Assembly (NCBI GenBank): GCA_032622095.1
Contig: CP136069.1
Span: forward strand, 120,394,126-120,458,125
From: Siphonodentalium dalli
Lineage: Eukaryota > Mollusca > Scaphopoda > Gadilida > Siphonodentaliidae
DNA: 64,000 nt
Direction: 5' to 3'
The position numbers and the translations under genes are program-made. Shown piece by piece: positions 10,674-23,243 of the stretch (its first letter is position 1; each line of letters begins with the position of its first letter). The notes beneath the pieces are model-generated. The model saw only the letters and a program-made list of their open reading frames with translations, was not told the origin of the DNA and did no database searches.

Positions 10674-13639
10674 AATGAAATCTCACAATACACGGGATTT
10701 AAATGTTATTGGTTCAAATCGTCTGATCGATGCATTTTTTGGATTGAAACAAATGTTTTCATTGAATATTGGAAAATCGATCGTCACCGTTGGAATTAAG
10801 AACAAAATAACGTATCCTTTGATTGCTGGTGTGTCATTCGTTGTAACATACGCCACGGTACTTATAGTAGCATAATACTAACATTAAATCTAGTATTAAA
10901 TGAATAATTTCAACATAAATTAAAGGAAATTAGAAAACACGAATATTTATAAATCAAATGTTTGATCGAGATCAACCTCCAAGCCCAAGGTCAGCAAATC
11001 ACATACTGGTCGCCGGCGATCAGTTTTTAAACTGGTTGCAGGAATTCCCACAGGAAGTGACGAAAAAAGGTTTTCCCAAATAATCGTGTCACGGTCAAGA
11101 CAGAAGGTGACGATAAGGATCACGGATGTACCGATTTTATCTGATCAATTTTGTCTGTTTATTTCAGTCACCTTCCACAATTTCGACAGTTTAAACTGTC
11201 CAGCAACACAGATCATATAACTATGACGAGAAAGCGATGATAATGGCCAATGGATAACGCCTTTGGATGACCAGAAATTCACTGAAACAAAAGCAAATAT
11301 TAGCCTACTTCCAATCCAAGTTCAACTTCATGACAATGTTGACATTGAAGAAAACGACATGTGCATACAGTTCATATCAACATCATAATTCATATCATAG
11401 CACCGATGGGAGCAACCAAAATAGTACTGTAGACTAGTAGTAGTGATTAATCATTAACATACTGATCAGTGTCCAGTAAATTCTTATGCCAAGTTATGGC
11501 ACCAGAGAGACCATGAATCGCCAGTGACCTAGTGAATAGTGATATAGAAAAGAAAACAAGAACAATGTGTGATTATGTCAATATCTGTGAGGTTTATAAT
11601 AGTGAATACTATTGTGAACTGCTGAACAGCATTCTGGGAGTTTACTGAAGTTACCCCCAATGCATAGCTAAGGACAATTAAAGAAATATCAACCAACTAA
11701 AAATGGATTGAACACAACCACAACTGTGAAGTTTAGCCTGACCGAGGACTGTTCGTTTGAGTTGAATCTGATCTGACTGATCAATTATCGCCTGTGAACA
11801 ATTCTTCTTTGGCTGATGATGAATCCCTAGCGTTTATTTATCACTGCACCTCCAAAGAATGAATATGTTGTTGTTGATATGAATGATATAAATAAAGCAT
11901 ACTTAAAAATTCCTATAGTATATAATCAACAGAGTAAGAACTTGAATTTAAGATGTTCAGATTCAAGGACTTACCAAGTATTCAGCCTGCAAACTGACCT
12001 AAAATTTACTCGGCTCAACCGAAGCAGAGATATGCGCTGTGAAAAGTCAATGCAGGAATCTACGAGGACATACAAGGGCATGAACTGATGCCTGGATAGA
12101 CCGATATCACATGCCATGTCTGGAAATTTCTGTCTCAGTCTGTAGTGTACAATGCGGACAATATGATTTCACACTCTGTAATCAATTGAATGTGGTTTGG
12201 TGCTACGTCCGGGTCTCTGCAGTTATATATCTCCCGTTCTCTGTTTGCATTTTTATCATCGCAGCCGCAATTCAACACAAAATTGCACGTACATGTATTT
12301 CAGCAGATTTCACATAAATACTATTATCTCTCTAATTTATCAATTGGGCTACATTTCAGCCATATTGTTATCAACAGAAATAATTTTTCTCATATAACGG
12401 GCCATTAACGGCATCTATGCTACATTTCTGAGAAATGCAGCATACATGTAGATGCCGTTACATGCGAAAAATGTTGCGTCAAATGTACACCTTGAAATAT
12501 GCCCCATATGACATTGAATATCAGCATTGCTGAACAAAATTCCTACTGAGAACAGGACATACATTTATAACTTCTTACTAGTAGAACCGGAAGAGGCACC
12601 AATCCACTATCGAGTGATTACGGGGTGTGAATATACATATACATGTTTTACATTTGTGATAACGATCTGCCATCATGTGGAATGAACAATGTGTACATAT
12701 AAAGTTGTATACTAATATTTGTTTAATATTAAAAATTAATCAAAATGCATCAAAGACTGACAAAGAGTGACATTTAAGTTGTCTGAGGTCAACGGCACCT
12801 ATCTCATGACACTCCTCAGATCAATTTACCTTACTCATATTTAAATTTGCGCAGTACTATGTTTCACGCACCCATGGCGAATTGGAAATTGAGTGAAACA
12901 AATTTAGTTTGACTCTTGAGTTTATACCAAAATCCAGTGAAAACTCAGAGAAATATACAGACATATTCCATGAGGAGGGGACACAAAACCATGTCTCCAT
13001 ATCAACAACACTGGGGTGACACCGTGGTCATACAACCTTAGTTAAATACATGTTTGTCAACCCAACTATTTGAAATACAAACAGCCAAATAATATTTTTC
13101 ACAAAGTCAACCACATATACATGGGTGTGGTTTTACTTCTTTTGAGATCATTTCAATAAATTCATATAAACCATGCATTTGAATATTATAATGATTGTTT
13201 GGAGGATATAACCATCCATCTTCTCAACAAAATGTTTATGCAGTAACACAATCAACTGGATGTCATTGTTCATCATGCTTGGTCTTTAACATAAGACATG
13301 TACGTCAGGAACCATTAAGAACAGAAAATTTCACCCGATACAAATCTTTCATGAAAATATGTTTGTCAGCTTTGAATTCACAGAGCATGGTGCATGATTT
13401 CAAAGTGCGCCTATTCAAAACTGAGCGAAAATTAGTACTGTGTGAATTTAAATACAAGTGAGGTAATCCTGTGAATAAATTTTCAAATGCCAGAATCCAA
13501 CCGTTTTTGGCATTACCAGTAATTAATTTTTTAGTTAAATTAATTATTAGAGCCGTTTTAAGATATCTGATGTCAATAGCACCTATATCATGACACTCCC
13601 CGGGTCAATTGACCGCTGTACAAATCTTCAACTCCGATG
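10674..13639. other. Non-coding DNA, no gene seen
   Basis: About 3 kb of AT-rich sequence without splice-flanked or family-like reading frames. The open stretch at 13195-13461 (88 codons) has no recognisable features. The one structured item is a hairpin at 12406-12460. The words TCTGAGGTCAACGGCACCTA at 12783 and a similar TCTGATGTCAATAGCACCTA at 13567 suggest an old duplication of about 60 bp about 785 bp apart. Confidence 0.55.
12406..12460. repeat. Imperfect 55-bp hairpin
   Basis: TAACGGCATCTA at the left pairs with TAGATGCCGTTA at the right. The inner parts ATTTCT and AGAAAT also pair around a short centre, with a few mismatches. No flanking duplication is obvious. Confidence 0.75.
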
Positions 13640-14733
13640 GTCTTGAAATCGATGATGGCTGCTGGCAGCCATGTTTTTTTGCCAAATGACCCCGGAATGA
13701 CTATTTCCCCATCTACATGTCAATGTTAACAGCCATGACAAATTTCATGATGATCTGACCAAAGGTATGATCTGTAGCCCATGCAAAATGATTTAGTCAT
13801 GCAAAGAGTAAAATCCAAGATTGCAGCCGGTGGCCATGTTTTATGGAGAATGACCCTAAAATGACTCGTTTCCATTTACAGTAATGCCCAAAGTAATTGA
13901 CCACTTAACTACAGCAGAATTATGGGTAATCTTTCAGGATTTAGTCGGAAATATGGCTTGTTGCCATTCATCGGAAAGTTCTCACCGAGAGCTTTCCGAT
14001 GAATGGCAACAAGCCATATTTCTGACTAAATTCTGAAAAATTACCCATAATTCTGCTGTGGTTAAGTGGTCAATTACTTTGGGCATTTTATTGTACATGT
14101 CAATATTAACATCCACGACAAAATTCATGGTGATCAGACGAACACTCAGGCCTGTAGCCCGTGCTAATGGATTGAATTTTGAAAATTTCACGATCCTACC
14201 AAAGGTATGACATGTTGCCCGTGACAAAGAATTTAGTCATGCAAAGAGTAAAATCCAAGATTGCTGCGGGCGGCCATGTTTTTTTTCCGAATGACCCCAA
14301 CATGTCTTGTTCCCATCTACATGTCAATGTCAAAAGCTACAACAAATTTTATAATGATCCAACAAAAGTTACGCCTGTAGCCCATGATAAAAGAAATTGT
14401 TGACGAAACGCACACATACGCACTCTTGTTCCCATCTACATGACGTCATGTCAATCTCAAAAGCTACGACAAATTTTTAATGATCCAACCAAAGTTGTAG
14501 CCCATGATAAAGGAAATTGTTGACGAATCGCACACGCATACACACACTTGTTCCCATCTACATGTCAATGTCAAAAGCTACGACAAATTTTATAATGATC
14601 CGACCAATGGTACTAGTACGACCTGTAGCCCATGATAAATGAAATTGTTGCCGAATCACATACCCACACACATACGGATGACAGATACCAACCATGGCAA
14701 TAGCTCAAACTTTACAAAGTAAAGTTGAGCTAA
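13640..14733. repeat. Dispersed repeat family R1, first cluster
   Basis: Several degenerate monomers of about 165-220 bp repeat the words AAAATCCAAGAT, GGCCATGTTTTTTT, AATGACCCC, CATCTACATGTCAATGT, ACAAATTT and CCTGTAGCCC (at about 13650, 13808, 14248, 14430 and 14550). The cluster ends at 14733 with CACACA runs, GGATGACAGATACCAACCAT and a terminal hairpin (AGCTCAAACTTTAC pairing with GTAAAGTTGAGCT). The same end recurs at about 18372 and 31801, so this is a mobile, non-autonomous family with a defined 3' end. Class unknown. A 0.2-kb hairpin has inserted inside (13881-14093). Confidence 0.7.
13881..14093. mobile_element. Foldback element, two 101-bp arms and a 3-nt loop
   Basis: The arms 13883-13983 and 13987-14087 are reverse complements with only a few mismatches, around the loop ACC. 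The outer ends are AATGCCCAAAG and CTTTGGGCATT. It interrupts an R1 monomer: R1 reads CATCTACATGTCAATG, while here the left flank ends TTTACA and the right flank resumes TACATGTCAAT. That suggests a TACA duplication (13877-13880 and 14094-14097). It is a snap-back MITE-like insertion; the superfamily is not determinable. Confidence 0.75.
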
Positions 14734-14987
14734 AAAGTTGTGGCTCCATATAGTGGTCACCCGAAAATCAATTTGATGTTTGGTGATGGAGGGATGTTGT
14801 CTGTAGGGTGTGCCAAAGGATTTAGTCATGCAAGAGTTAAATCCAAATGTACAGGTCAAATAAACCATATCTACACATTTTCATCTCTGAGGGTCCAGCT
14901 GTTTGGACACCTATAACCCGGACAAACATAAAACAACACTGAGTTTAAAAAGTATAGATAATCTCTGTTTCCAAATATAAACACACA

Positions 14988-15070
14988 GTTTAAAAATATT
15001 TGCCTAACCACAAATATTTGCAAATCACTTCATGATTTTGAAGTTTATGATTAGGCAAATGTTTTTAAAC
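14988..15070. repeat. Inverted repeat with 20-bp arms
   Basis: GTTTAAAAATATTTGCCTAA at 14988-15007 is inverted at 15051-15070 with one mismatch. The intervening 43 bp contain further AAATATTTG half-palindromes. Possibly a tiny MITE remnant. Confidence 0.7.
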
Positions 15071-15112
15071 CATAATTACATTAGGAATCGGGTTATTACT
15101 TAAAAGGGGAGT

Positions 15113-15233
15113 ATACACTAAGTCTGGCCATTTATGGGACCATCATTTGAGCCATGAATTAGTGCAAAATATATTCATGTGCTCTGTTAAGTATAAAAGG
15201 AGATTGTCCCATAAATGGTCATATTTAGTGTAT
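15113..15233. repeat. Inverted repeat with 28-bp arms
   Basis: The arm beginning ATACACTAAG and ending TTTATGGGAC (15113-15140) is inverted at 15206-15233, with a few mismatches. The total of 121 bp and the terminal position of the arms fit a small MITE. No clear target duplication is seen. Confidence 0.7.
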
Positions 15234-15257
15234 GGTACCCAGGGTTTGCGCTGCCAC

Positions 15258-15850
15258 TTGCCAAATTTGCCAATGGCAAAAATAATTCACATTTGGCAAA
15301 AAATATTTTCATTTGGCAAAAGTTTTGGCAAGTCACTTTTCAATTCCTCAAGCAATTTGAAAAATATTGGTCAATCATTACCATTCATTTCTGGAAACCC
15401 TTAAAACATAATTATATTAGTGGTGTTTTAGGGAAAGTTAACACCTCTATTAAGATGCAGTTATATAGCCAGTTAATCTCATATCATTAGTACTGATGGT
15501 TGGAGGGTTTACTAATCCTCCTGTGATGTGCCCTTCTGGTGAAGCAGCCCTCCTACCATTGTATTGTTCTGTGATTGGCTTATTGTTGTATGATAAACCA
15601 CAATAGAGATGCGAGTATAACTAATTATTAATAAAAGGCCGCTCGGCCACATTGTCCCCCGAACCGGTGGCTTTTTTTCGGGGGACAACTAACTGCTTTT
15701 CTATCGATATCAAAAGTCGTTCAACCCGCGAGTGTCGAAACATAATAATTAATGTTGCAGAAAATGATACTATCCGGGATATCATTTGGCAAATGCTAAT
15801 AGAATTTGGCAAAAAATATTTTAATTTGGCAAATTATTCGGCAAAAGTAA
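15258..15850. repeat. Duplicated ATTTGGCAAA strings
   Basis: The word ATTTGGCAAA recurs several times at 15290-15335 and again at 15784-15845. The longer string GGCAAAAAATATTTT with flanking copies is shared by both clusters, about 515 bp apart, so the whole piece was duplicated. The frame at 15652-16002 (116 codons) runs through the second cluster and is therefore not trusted as a gene. Confidence 0.6.
15652..15689. repeat. Perfect 12-bp hairpin, CCCCCGAA family
   Basis: TTGTCCCCCGAA at 15652-15663 pairs perfectly with TTCGGGGGACAA at 15678-15689 around 14 bases. A shorter relative (GTCCCCCGAAA..TTTCGGAGGAC) occurs near 38358-38382, so this is part of a repeated sequence. Confidence 0.75.
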
Positions 15851-16002
15851 ATTTCGGTCCTGATGGAACCCTTTTATTAATCTATGCACATGAAATTTTT
15901 CAAAATTCTTTGCCATATGATATTGGTAATTCAAGTTTCTCTTTGGTGGAGGACTGGGGGTCACATGTGCTTATCGATACCACCAGATTTGGAGATTCTT
16001 AA

Positions 16003-17640
16003 AATTGGGTGAACTAAGTAATTGTCCATAATAATATGGATATCATAATGTAGTTACACATATTTATAGTTTGTGATGCAGGATAGCATGGTTCTTTTGA
16101 ACTGTATGGTTTAATACATTAGAATACCAATATTTGTCCTTAAATAATTACAAAATTATGAAACTATCTTTAGCTGGTAAACAGGTGTCCCTGAAAAATC
16201 TTTGGATTCTTCCCAGGAGTGAAGTGCATCTTAGTTACCAAGAGAAGCATACATATAGACTCTACTCACATCCCAATGAAGATCACTCACAATCCTTTAA
16301 GAAATGGATGTTGATTTCCATATATTCCACAAATAGAATTGTAAGAACAATGCAACAAAATAGATATCCATTCCTTATACATGTATTTACACTCATTATT
16401 ATATAATATAATTAATAAAGTTTTAAACCTTTCATGGTGGGAGTTGTGCTGGTGCGGCATTAAACATCATGTGCCAGTGCATTCTCTTTTATATGTTAAT
16501 CTCGCATGGGGCGCTTCGCATATAGATAAAGAGGATGCATGGATTGCAATGTCAATGTAATGTTAGGACAATGTATTATCTTATATATGCGATACTTTGG
16601 GAGACTCGCATATATTTAAGAATGCATTGGTACAGGGTAGAATTCATAGAATATAGTTCTAACAAGTTGGGGCCTTTGCTAATGACTTTCATGTACATTC
16701 ATATTTTTGAAAGCAGGGTCTCATATTCCACAATTCACAAAATGGGTGTCTTAAAATATAATATATCCTTAACAGAATGTGAGTAGCATATATATTCGCT
16801 TGATTCAACAAGTTGGTCACAACCAGCTGAAACAAACTGTTAAATTATAGGATAACACCCTATTCTTTTGAGAATTGTTCCTTGACAAAGATTAGATGCA
16901 ATGGATCTGATACAATTTCAATTTAACTGTTTTTTAACTAGAAAATATGTAATAGGTATCACCGAAGAAAATCATTGATTTAATGTATGGCATCTTTCTT
17001 GCCGATGTGATCACAAAGTAGTTCTACCTATAAAATATTTAAGTGATTTGCAAAACGTTAAAATATATCCTCTCAAATTAAGCTTTTCATTTACTTAAAT
17101 CAACAGTTTTAATCATTCAAGATAAGAAACTGTAATATTTGTTTTCATGACATATGTACTGTACATGTATACAAATTCTAACTTGGGCGTTACTATTATT
17201 CGCTCAGTTTTAAATTCATACGTTGTTAATTACAGTTTTGTGGTAAGCAAATTCTTAACTGATGAAATTATTACTAGTAAAGTCTTTTATTCTAAATATG
17301 TTTTATTGTATTATTTATCAATTGTTAGCATATATTTCAAGACCATCCCATTGTCAAATGGTCAATAGTAATAAACAGGTCCCAGCTGGAACCTCCAGGA
17401 CGCATCGGTACTTGCAGAGCCTGGCTAATAGCCCATACGATTGTACCACACCGTATAACCATGTGATTATGTTATGCAGAAAAACCAGCTGGCATCATCA
17501 CAGAGGGCATCTAAGGGCTAAGAGGTACATAGACCCTGATAGTCTCGAATTCGACATCAATAATCAACTCCAATTGTGAGCTTCCAGCAACAGGAGTTAG
17601 GAAAATCTAACAGAATCGCATGCTCGAAAAAAATTGTCAA
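16003..17640. other. Non-coding DNA, no gene seen
   Basis: AT-rich sequence with short chance frames only. The interval 17375-17640 has a slightly higher GC content and an open frame to 17579, without recognisable motifs. Confidence 0.55.
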
Positions 17641-17659
17641 AAGCTTTGAACCATTCTGC

Positions 17660-18375
17660 GATGTTAAATGAAAGTGTCAATGACACTGTAGCTCAACCTC
17701 GAAAGGGAATAATTTAATGTGTTACAGTCAATGGAGTGATTAGGAATGTGGAAAGTTGAAAGGTCTAGTTATGCAAAGAGTAAAATCCAAGATGGCCACT
17801 GGCAGCCATTTGTTTTGCCGAATGACCCCAAAATGACTCATTCCCATTTACAATCAATGTTAACTTCCACGACAAATTTCATAATGATCAGGCCTACACT
17901 CTGTCCTGTAGTCTATATGTCAATGTCAACAGCCATGAAAAATTTCATAATGATCTGACCAAAGGTACGATCTGTAGCCCGTGCCAAAGGATTTAGTCAT
18001 GCAAAGAGTAAAATCCAAGATGGCTGAATTACCCCAAAATGACTCGTTCCCATCTACATGTCATTGTTAACATCCATGACAAATTTCATGATAATCAGAC
18101 AACACCTGTAGCCCGTGCTAATGGATTGATTTATGTTAAGATTGAATTTTGAAATCCAAGATGGCCGCTGGCGGCCATGTTTTTTTTGCCTAATGACCCC
18201 AAAATGACTCGTTCCCAGCTACATGTCAATGTTAACAGCTATGACAAATTTTATAATGTACGACCTGTGCTAAAGGAAATTGTTGACGAATCACACATGC
18301 ACACACACCCTTACACACACGGACGACGGATACCAAGCCATGGCAATAGCTCAAACTTTACAAAGTTGAGCCAAA
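17660..18375. repeat. Repeat family R1, most complete copy
   Basis: It begins with AAATGAAAGTGTCAATGACA followed by GTAGCTCAAC, a head shared with the copy at 37.9 kb. It continues through tandem monomers (AAAATCCAAGATGG at about 17783, 18009 and 18152) and ends with the CACACA runs, GGACGACGGATACCA and the terminal hairpin around AGCTCAAACTTTACAAAGTTGAG. With a head and tail both visible, the unit is about 0.7 kb. Confidence 0.7.
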
Positions 18376-18777
18376 AATAAACAGTGTGGTGAAAATGGAT
18401 GATTGGAACGGGGTAATCACAAAATTAACCCACAAAATCAGCTTCATAATTTTCAACTGTTTGAATTTTGATCAAAGTAGGGGGTCAAAACTCCACCCCC
18501 TCTACACTCCTTCCTGATTGTCTCAAACATTGCCCCCACCCAGTCTGCCTAGAAATCAATATTATTACACCAGTACCAAACATAATAGAGGAGAGTTAAA
18601 TCTCTTATATATGCCCCTATTAGAACAAATGTGAATCCCCATCTATGAGATCCATTCATCTAGTAATATCAATATACCCCTATTATCCAATAGGGTATGA
18701 TTTCACCTGGATAATTTGTGGTTAAGAAAATAATATTGGAACAGCCAAGTCTGTACCGTATTTAGTGTCTGACCATT

Positions 18778-18937
18778 GCAGAATGAGGTCCCAAAAGGTG
18801 AATATAATGACAATATTCCCCAAGGTGGAACAGCATCAACGAATTCACGCAGAATGAGGTCCCAAAAGGTGAATATAATGACAATATTCCCCAAGGTGGC
18901 ATAGCATCAACGAATTCACCCTTTGGGGACCTCATTT
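18778..18937. repeat. 71-bp tandem duplication closed by an inverted repeat
   Basis: A 71-bp unit starting GAATGAGGTCCCAAAAGG is present at 18781 and 18852. The region ends with TTCACCCTTTGGGGACCTCA, the reverse complement of that start, so each copy can fold back on the terminal arm. One unit of a small inverted-repeat element appears to have duplicated in tandem. Confidence 0.8.
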
Positions 18938-20042
18938 CCTAAAAATGACCCCATTTGAACAAAGCTGAACCCGGTCACCCAAGACCCATCCGTAGCAGAT
19001 ATAAGCTAATATAGGCTCAATGGTTCTTGAGAAGAAATTATGTTAAGATTTACTATGGAGGGAAAGAGTTATGGCCCTAGCTTCGCACCTATTTGATCTG
19101 ATTAACTTATTTGAACACATCTGATTGTGAGTCGCATAGGGAACATGCACACTGAAATATATAAACATATTTGGTATTTAATATGGAGAAGAAAACAATT
19201 TTGATAGACAGATGGATAGACATCCCAACAGACAGATGGATGGAAGGACAGCTTGGCAGACAGAAAAAAATTCAATCCAATATCCCCCCCATTTCTTTGT
19301 TAACGTGCGTTATTTTAATGGGACATTATATTAATCAAAATAACTGCTATACAAATCATTATATAAATCAGATGATTTATTGAAGTTATGTCTACATCAA
19401 ATAACACTTCCTGAAAAAACATACATGTAAATGTCATTCTACTCAACCGATAGACGCCATATTTAAAAAATGGATGTTGATTTGCTTACGTTCCATAGAG
19501 TATGGATGCAAGTTGGTGTGACATTTTGTGTGGAACACTTTCATGAAAATGTGAGACCAAATTGCATCCTTACTCCGCTATGGAATGCAACAATGGTGTA
19601 TGTTACATGAATTATACATGTACATGTATATACCCCACAACTTTAAACCAGCTGTGGGGTACATGTATTAATAGTTTTTGCTAAAAAATACTTAATTTTC
19701 ACCAAAAACCATAGTTGGGCCTACTTTCAGGTGCCTAATAATCGTGATGGCCTAATAATAGTGATGGGTACTGAATTAGGCTGAAATTAATAATAGTGAT
19801 GGCAATTTCACTCTACATGTATGTCTCAATGCGAAATAATGGGAAATTCAACTCATGGCATTTTGGAGCTGCAAGTAGTAACATATCATTACTGTATGGT
19901 AGACCTCTACTTCCTGATATAGCACATTTTATATCTGATTCTGTAGTCATCCTGAAAAAATAAATATATGAAGTCAGAATTTTAAATTATTTTTTATGTA
20001 TGTCATGGTATGAACTGAACAAAATCTATTATAGCATGGATC
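18938..20042. other. Non-coding DNA, no gene seen
   Basis: Contains a short hairpin near 19630-19668 (ACCCCACA and TGTGGGGT with ACATGTA flanks) and a three-fold short repeat of CTAATAATCGTGATGG-like words at 19735-19800. No exon signals. Confidence 0.55.
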
Positions 20043-20046
20043 TTAA

Positions 20047-20445
20047 AGGTACTCAATCTGATTAAGCACTCCTAAATTACTATTTCTTCGGCTTCAGGGG
20101 TAAAACATAATTAATTTGAGTCGAGGAACCCATCCATCAAAGTTCAGAATGATCAGATATTGATTTTTTTTTAAAATATGTAATTTTCTCGAGATGTGTA
20201 CTAATAATTGCAACAGAAACATTTATTCAAACGGACGAAGATGGATAACTCTAAATGAAGCACTGAGAACTTCCTTTTGACGGCATGTTCTGGGCCAGAA
20301 ACAAGAGATAACAAAACTTCAAAAATTGATATCTGATCACTCTGATGGTTGATGGGTAGGTTACTCGACTCGAATCAATTTTTTTTTTTTACCGCAGAAG
20401 CCAAAGAAATAGTAATTTATGAGGGTCTAATCGGATTGAGTACCT
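20047..20445. mobile_element. TTAA-target MITE (family M1), copy A, complete
   Basis: The ends AGGTACTCAATC and GATTGAGTACCT are flanked by TTAA on both sides (20043-20046 and 20446-20449). Nearly the whole element folds: the left block (ACTATTTCTTCGGCTTC, GAGTCGAGGAACCCAT, AGATATTGA) is inverted in the right half. It has no ORF and is about 0.4 kb. A TTAA target is used by the Kolobok and piggyBac superfamilies, but ends starting AGG are not diagnostic of either. Confidence 0.85.
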
Positions 20446-20449
20446 TTAA

Positions 20450-20852
20450 CATTTAACCAACCATTTTCAGACACACCTCCCCCCACTTGTTGATGAAAAT
20501 CCACAAATCAGGTTCCAGCTATCTAGGTCACTTGTACCAATGTTAATCATATTTCCCAAACATGAAATGACACACTCTATGATTTCCAGGCTTCAATTTA
20601 AAGATGAATTATCTGTTCCCACAACAAGTATATAGTTTCCTCGGTATAACATAAGAGAAATGAATCAAAAACACCTACTAATAATATTGATTTCCTTATA
20701 TTAATGTGAGTATCAAGTTGCCCTGTGGGACATATATTTGTCACTATTTTTAGAAATAGTTATTGCTCAGAACAAACACGAGCTGTAAACTGTTTAAATA
20801 TAATCAATATTAAGTATGCATCATCCGATTAGATGCCCCTCAATAAGGCTCA
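20450..20852. other. Non-coding DNA between MITE and Helitron
   Basis: AT-rich sequence with no repeat or exon signal that I can support. Confidence 0.5.
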
Positions 20853-21542
20853 ATCTCATATATATTTTGAAGACCTCTGTCTGTCTGTATGTCCTTTATT
20901 GAATCGAAAACGGGTTGACCGATCGAGACCAAACTTCCTATCCAAAGGTAAAATCCCACAGGAATAGTCGACGTCGCATTTTGAACAAGCTCTGAGCACC
21001 GATTCTCCACTCCCAATCATCAAAATCACCGCAAACGCCACTTCGGGAGGTTAAGGCATTAACGATCTTTATATTGACCATATTCGGAGGTGTTAAGGAT
21101 GTACGCTCTTTATTACAATCGAAGCTGCTAAACGGCTACCCATGCGTAAAATACGGATGCAAACCGAAACGCGGAATGCAATTATCTCGATTAAAAAGGC
21201 AGAATGGGTTGTTGTGTCATATATGTCCTAGGAACAGGGGAATTTTTCATCGGGTCAGTCTTTGAGGGACGGGTACCATGAATTAATTCATGAAAAACAA
21301 AAAATGCGTGTTGTGCTGTCGTTCATAGGAAGGGAATGGGGATTTCTCGGAAACGGATGGAGCTATCGACTTGAAATTTGCTATGTGAATGTATCTTGCC
21401 CCGGATACGAATTTTATCGGGTCGCCGAGCCCGTGCGACGCCAGCTTCGCGCATGCGCAGACCAGATCTCGGAAACGGGTGGAGCTATCGACTTGAAATT
21501 TGGTTTTTGAATAGCCCGGACAACGTCGGGCTCATCGGCTAG
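20853..21542 (+). mobile_element. Non-autonomous Helitron
   Basis: The 3' end has the Helitron signature: a GC-rich hairpin (AGCCCG at 21513-21518, CGGGCT at 21527-21532), a 6-bp spacer and CTAG, followed by T. The proposed 5' end is TCTCATATAT after an A, giving insertion between A and T with no target duplication. The TCTGTCTGTCTGTATGTCC stretch just inside, and words of the type GAAACGG..CGA..GAAATTT, are typical of metazoan non-autonomous Helitrons. One such module (CGGAAACGG.TGGAGCTATC) occurs twice, at about 21348 and 21470. There is no Rep/helicase ORF. The 5' boundary is less sure than the 3' one. Confidence 0.75.
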
Positions 21543-21905
21543 TTACTATATATTTGGATTCGGATGTTTGATTTGAGTCGATGAACCCACCCACCAAAGC
21601 TAAGAGTTATTACATATTCATTTTTAAATCTATTATTTTTCACCATCGAGACTTAATAGTGACCTGGGAAAAAGTCAACGGGCCAATGGTCTTGGACCAA
21701 ATTGCGGATGAAGATGATAACTCTAAAATCAAGTAGCTTTGTGTTGATAATGAGGCAAAATTTTCATTGAACAACATGTTGATAAATAACACATTTTGAG
21801 CAATTTTATACTATAATTGACATTATTTTTGAGCAATTAATTGATTCTGATAACTGAAGCAGCATTTCAAAATATGTTGTTGTTGGAAGCTGAATATATG
21901 AGGTT
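21543..21905. mobile_element. M1 MITE fragment, copy E, decayed
   Basis: It matches the interior of copy B (28.8 kb) in order: TTGATTTGAGTCGATGAACC, AATCTATTATTTTTCA, GAACAACATGTTG, GAGCAATTAATTGATTCTGA and GTTGTTGTTGGAA. The TTAA-flanked ends are missing. It lies immediately against the Helitron 3' end. Confidence 0.65.
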
Positions 21906-23243
21906 CATTGAATCAACTTGAGAATTTGCACGCTAAATTATACATGAAATGCTTTATATAATTATTATACAATGAAGTAAAATAAATAATCACTCCAAAT
22001 ATTAAAAAAACATGTGAGTATAGTTAGTATACAGACTGTCAATGCGGTGAAAGTTATTGCACCAATTTGTTGGGGCTCAAGTTCCGTGAAATATTACATG
22101 AGTGGCCAGTGTCAAGTTGCATCTTGCAGCATAACACTTTAACATAACAGATAAGTGGACAATTGTTTGCAGGTATGGTTTGGTTTTGTATTTACTACAC
22201 ACCAATATTCAATCAAGTAGGGCCCGACGAATCGGCAATTTCAACATCGAATCGAATCTCGAATCAAATCATGATAATGATTCGAAATCGAATCGAATCT
22301 CGAATCGAATCTGTTTAGTAGATTCTTTAGTAGATTGGCGGTACCGATGGGGTACGAGCAAAAATGGGGATAAATGTCAGATGATTTTATAACGTCAGTG
22401 AGATAACTCAGGTTACGAAGGATTTTCATTAAACTTAATTCCTATGACATACTATTAACAATATCTAATCACAGTTTAAAACAGTTTAATATATGATAAT
22501 GGCACGACACAACTTCATATTTTGTGCCACTACTGTCTGGCTACTATGCGTGAAGTTCGTGAACAGTCAGCAGCTTGGAACTTTGGAGTCAATGGAGTCT
22601 GATTCGAGTCATTGCAAACGGAAACTCTTCTGCGCATGTACGCTTCACCCTGTCGCGCACAGCAGGCACACGCGATATCAGAATTGCGCATCGTGTCTTG
22701 GGAATGGCACATACGCAAACGGCATTACAGAGAACTATATATAGTTTCCCAACTTGGGCCTGTTCGTCGGAATGCTAAATGGTCAACAATATTCCATTAT
22801 GATGTTGGTCGAATTTGGAGACGATATAATGTTTACTTAATATATTTATATCGTTTTACTTTTGAATGATATATAATAAAAATATGATCTTATTTGATTG
22901 AGCTGAGAAATATAGCATAGGCTTTTCTGGTAAGAATGTCAGATAACGAGATACAAATATTTTCCACCAGAAATTCACTCGCTTCGGCAGTTGGGGCCGG
23001 GCTATATCGCGACATTGCTGGTTTTATTTGGTGGAGGAAACCGTGTGCGTTACGATTATGGTACAATCGCAATGAACACGCGAACCATCACAGACCTATA
23101 CATGCAAGTTGCACGAGTTAGCACAGACGTTCCACAAGTAACCAGCGCTGGGACTGGGAGGCCAATGTATATATATGAGCAGTGAGCTTTTGGGCAACCT
23201 ACCCTATACACATTGGACCACGAGGTTCCAGATGCACGATGGG

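Noticed and set aside
13640-14733. CRISPR-like spaced repeats
   Set aside because: Monomers are degenerate and over 150 bp, with no constant short repeat and unique spacers; the genome is eukaryotic.
15652-16002. 116-codon frame, possible small gene
   Set aside because: It runs through the CCCCCGAA hairpin and the duplicated ATTTGGCAAA strings; composition and lack of splice or poly(A) support argue for chance.
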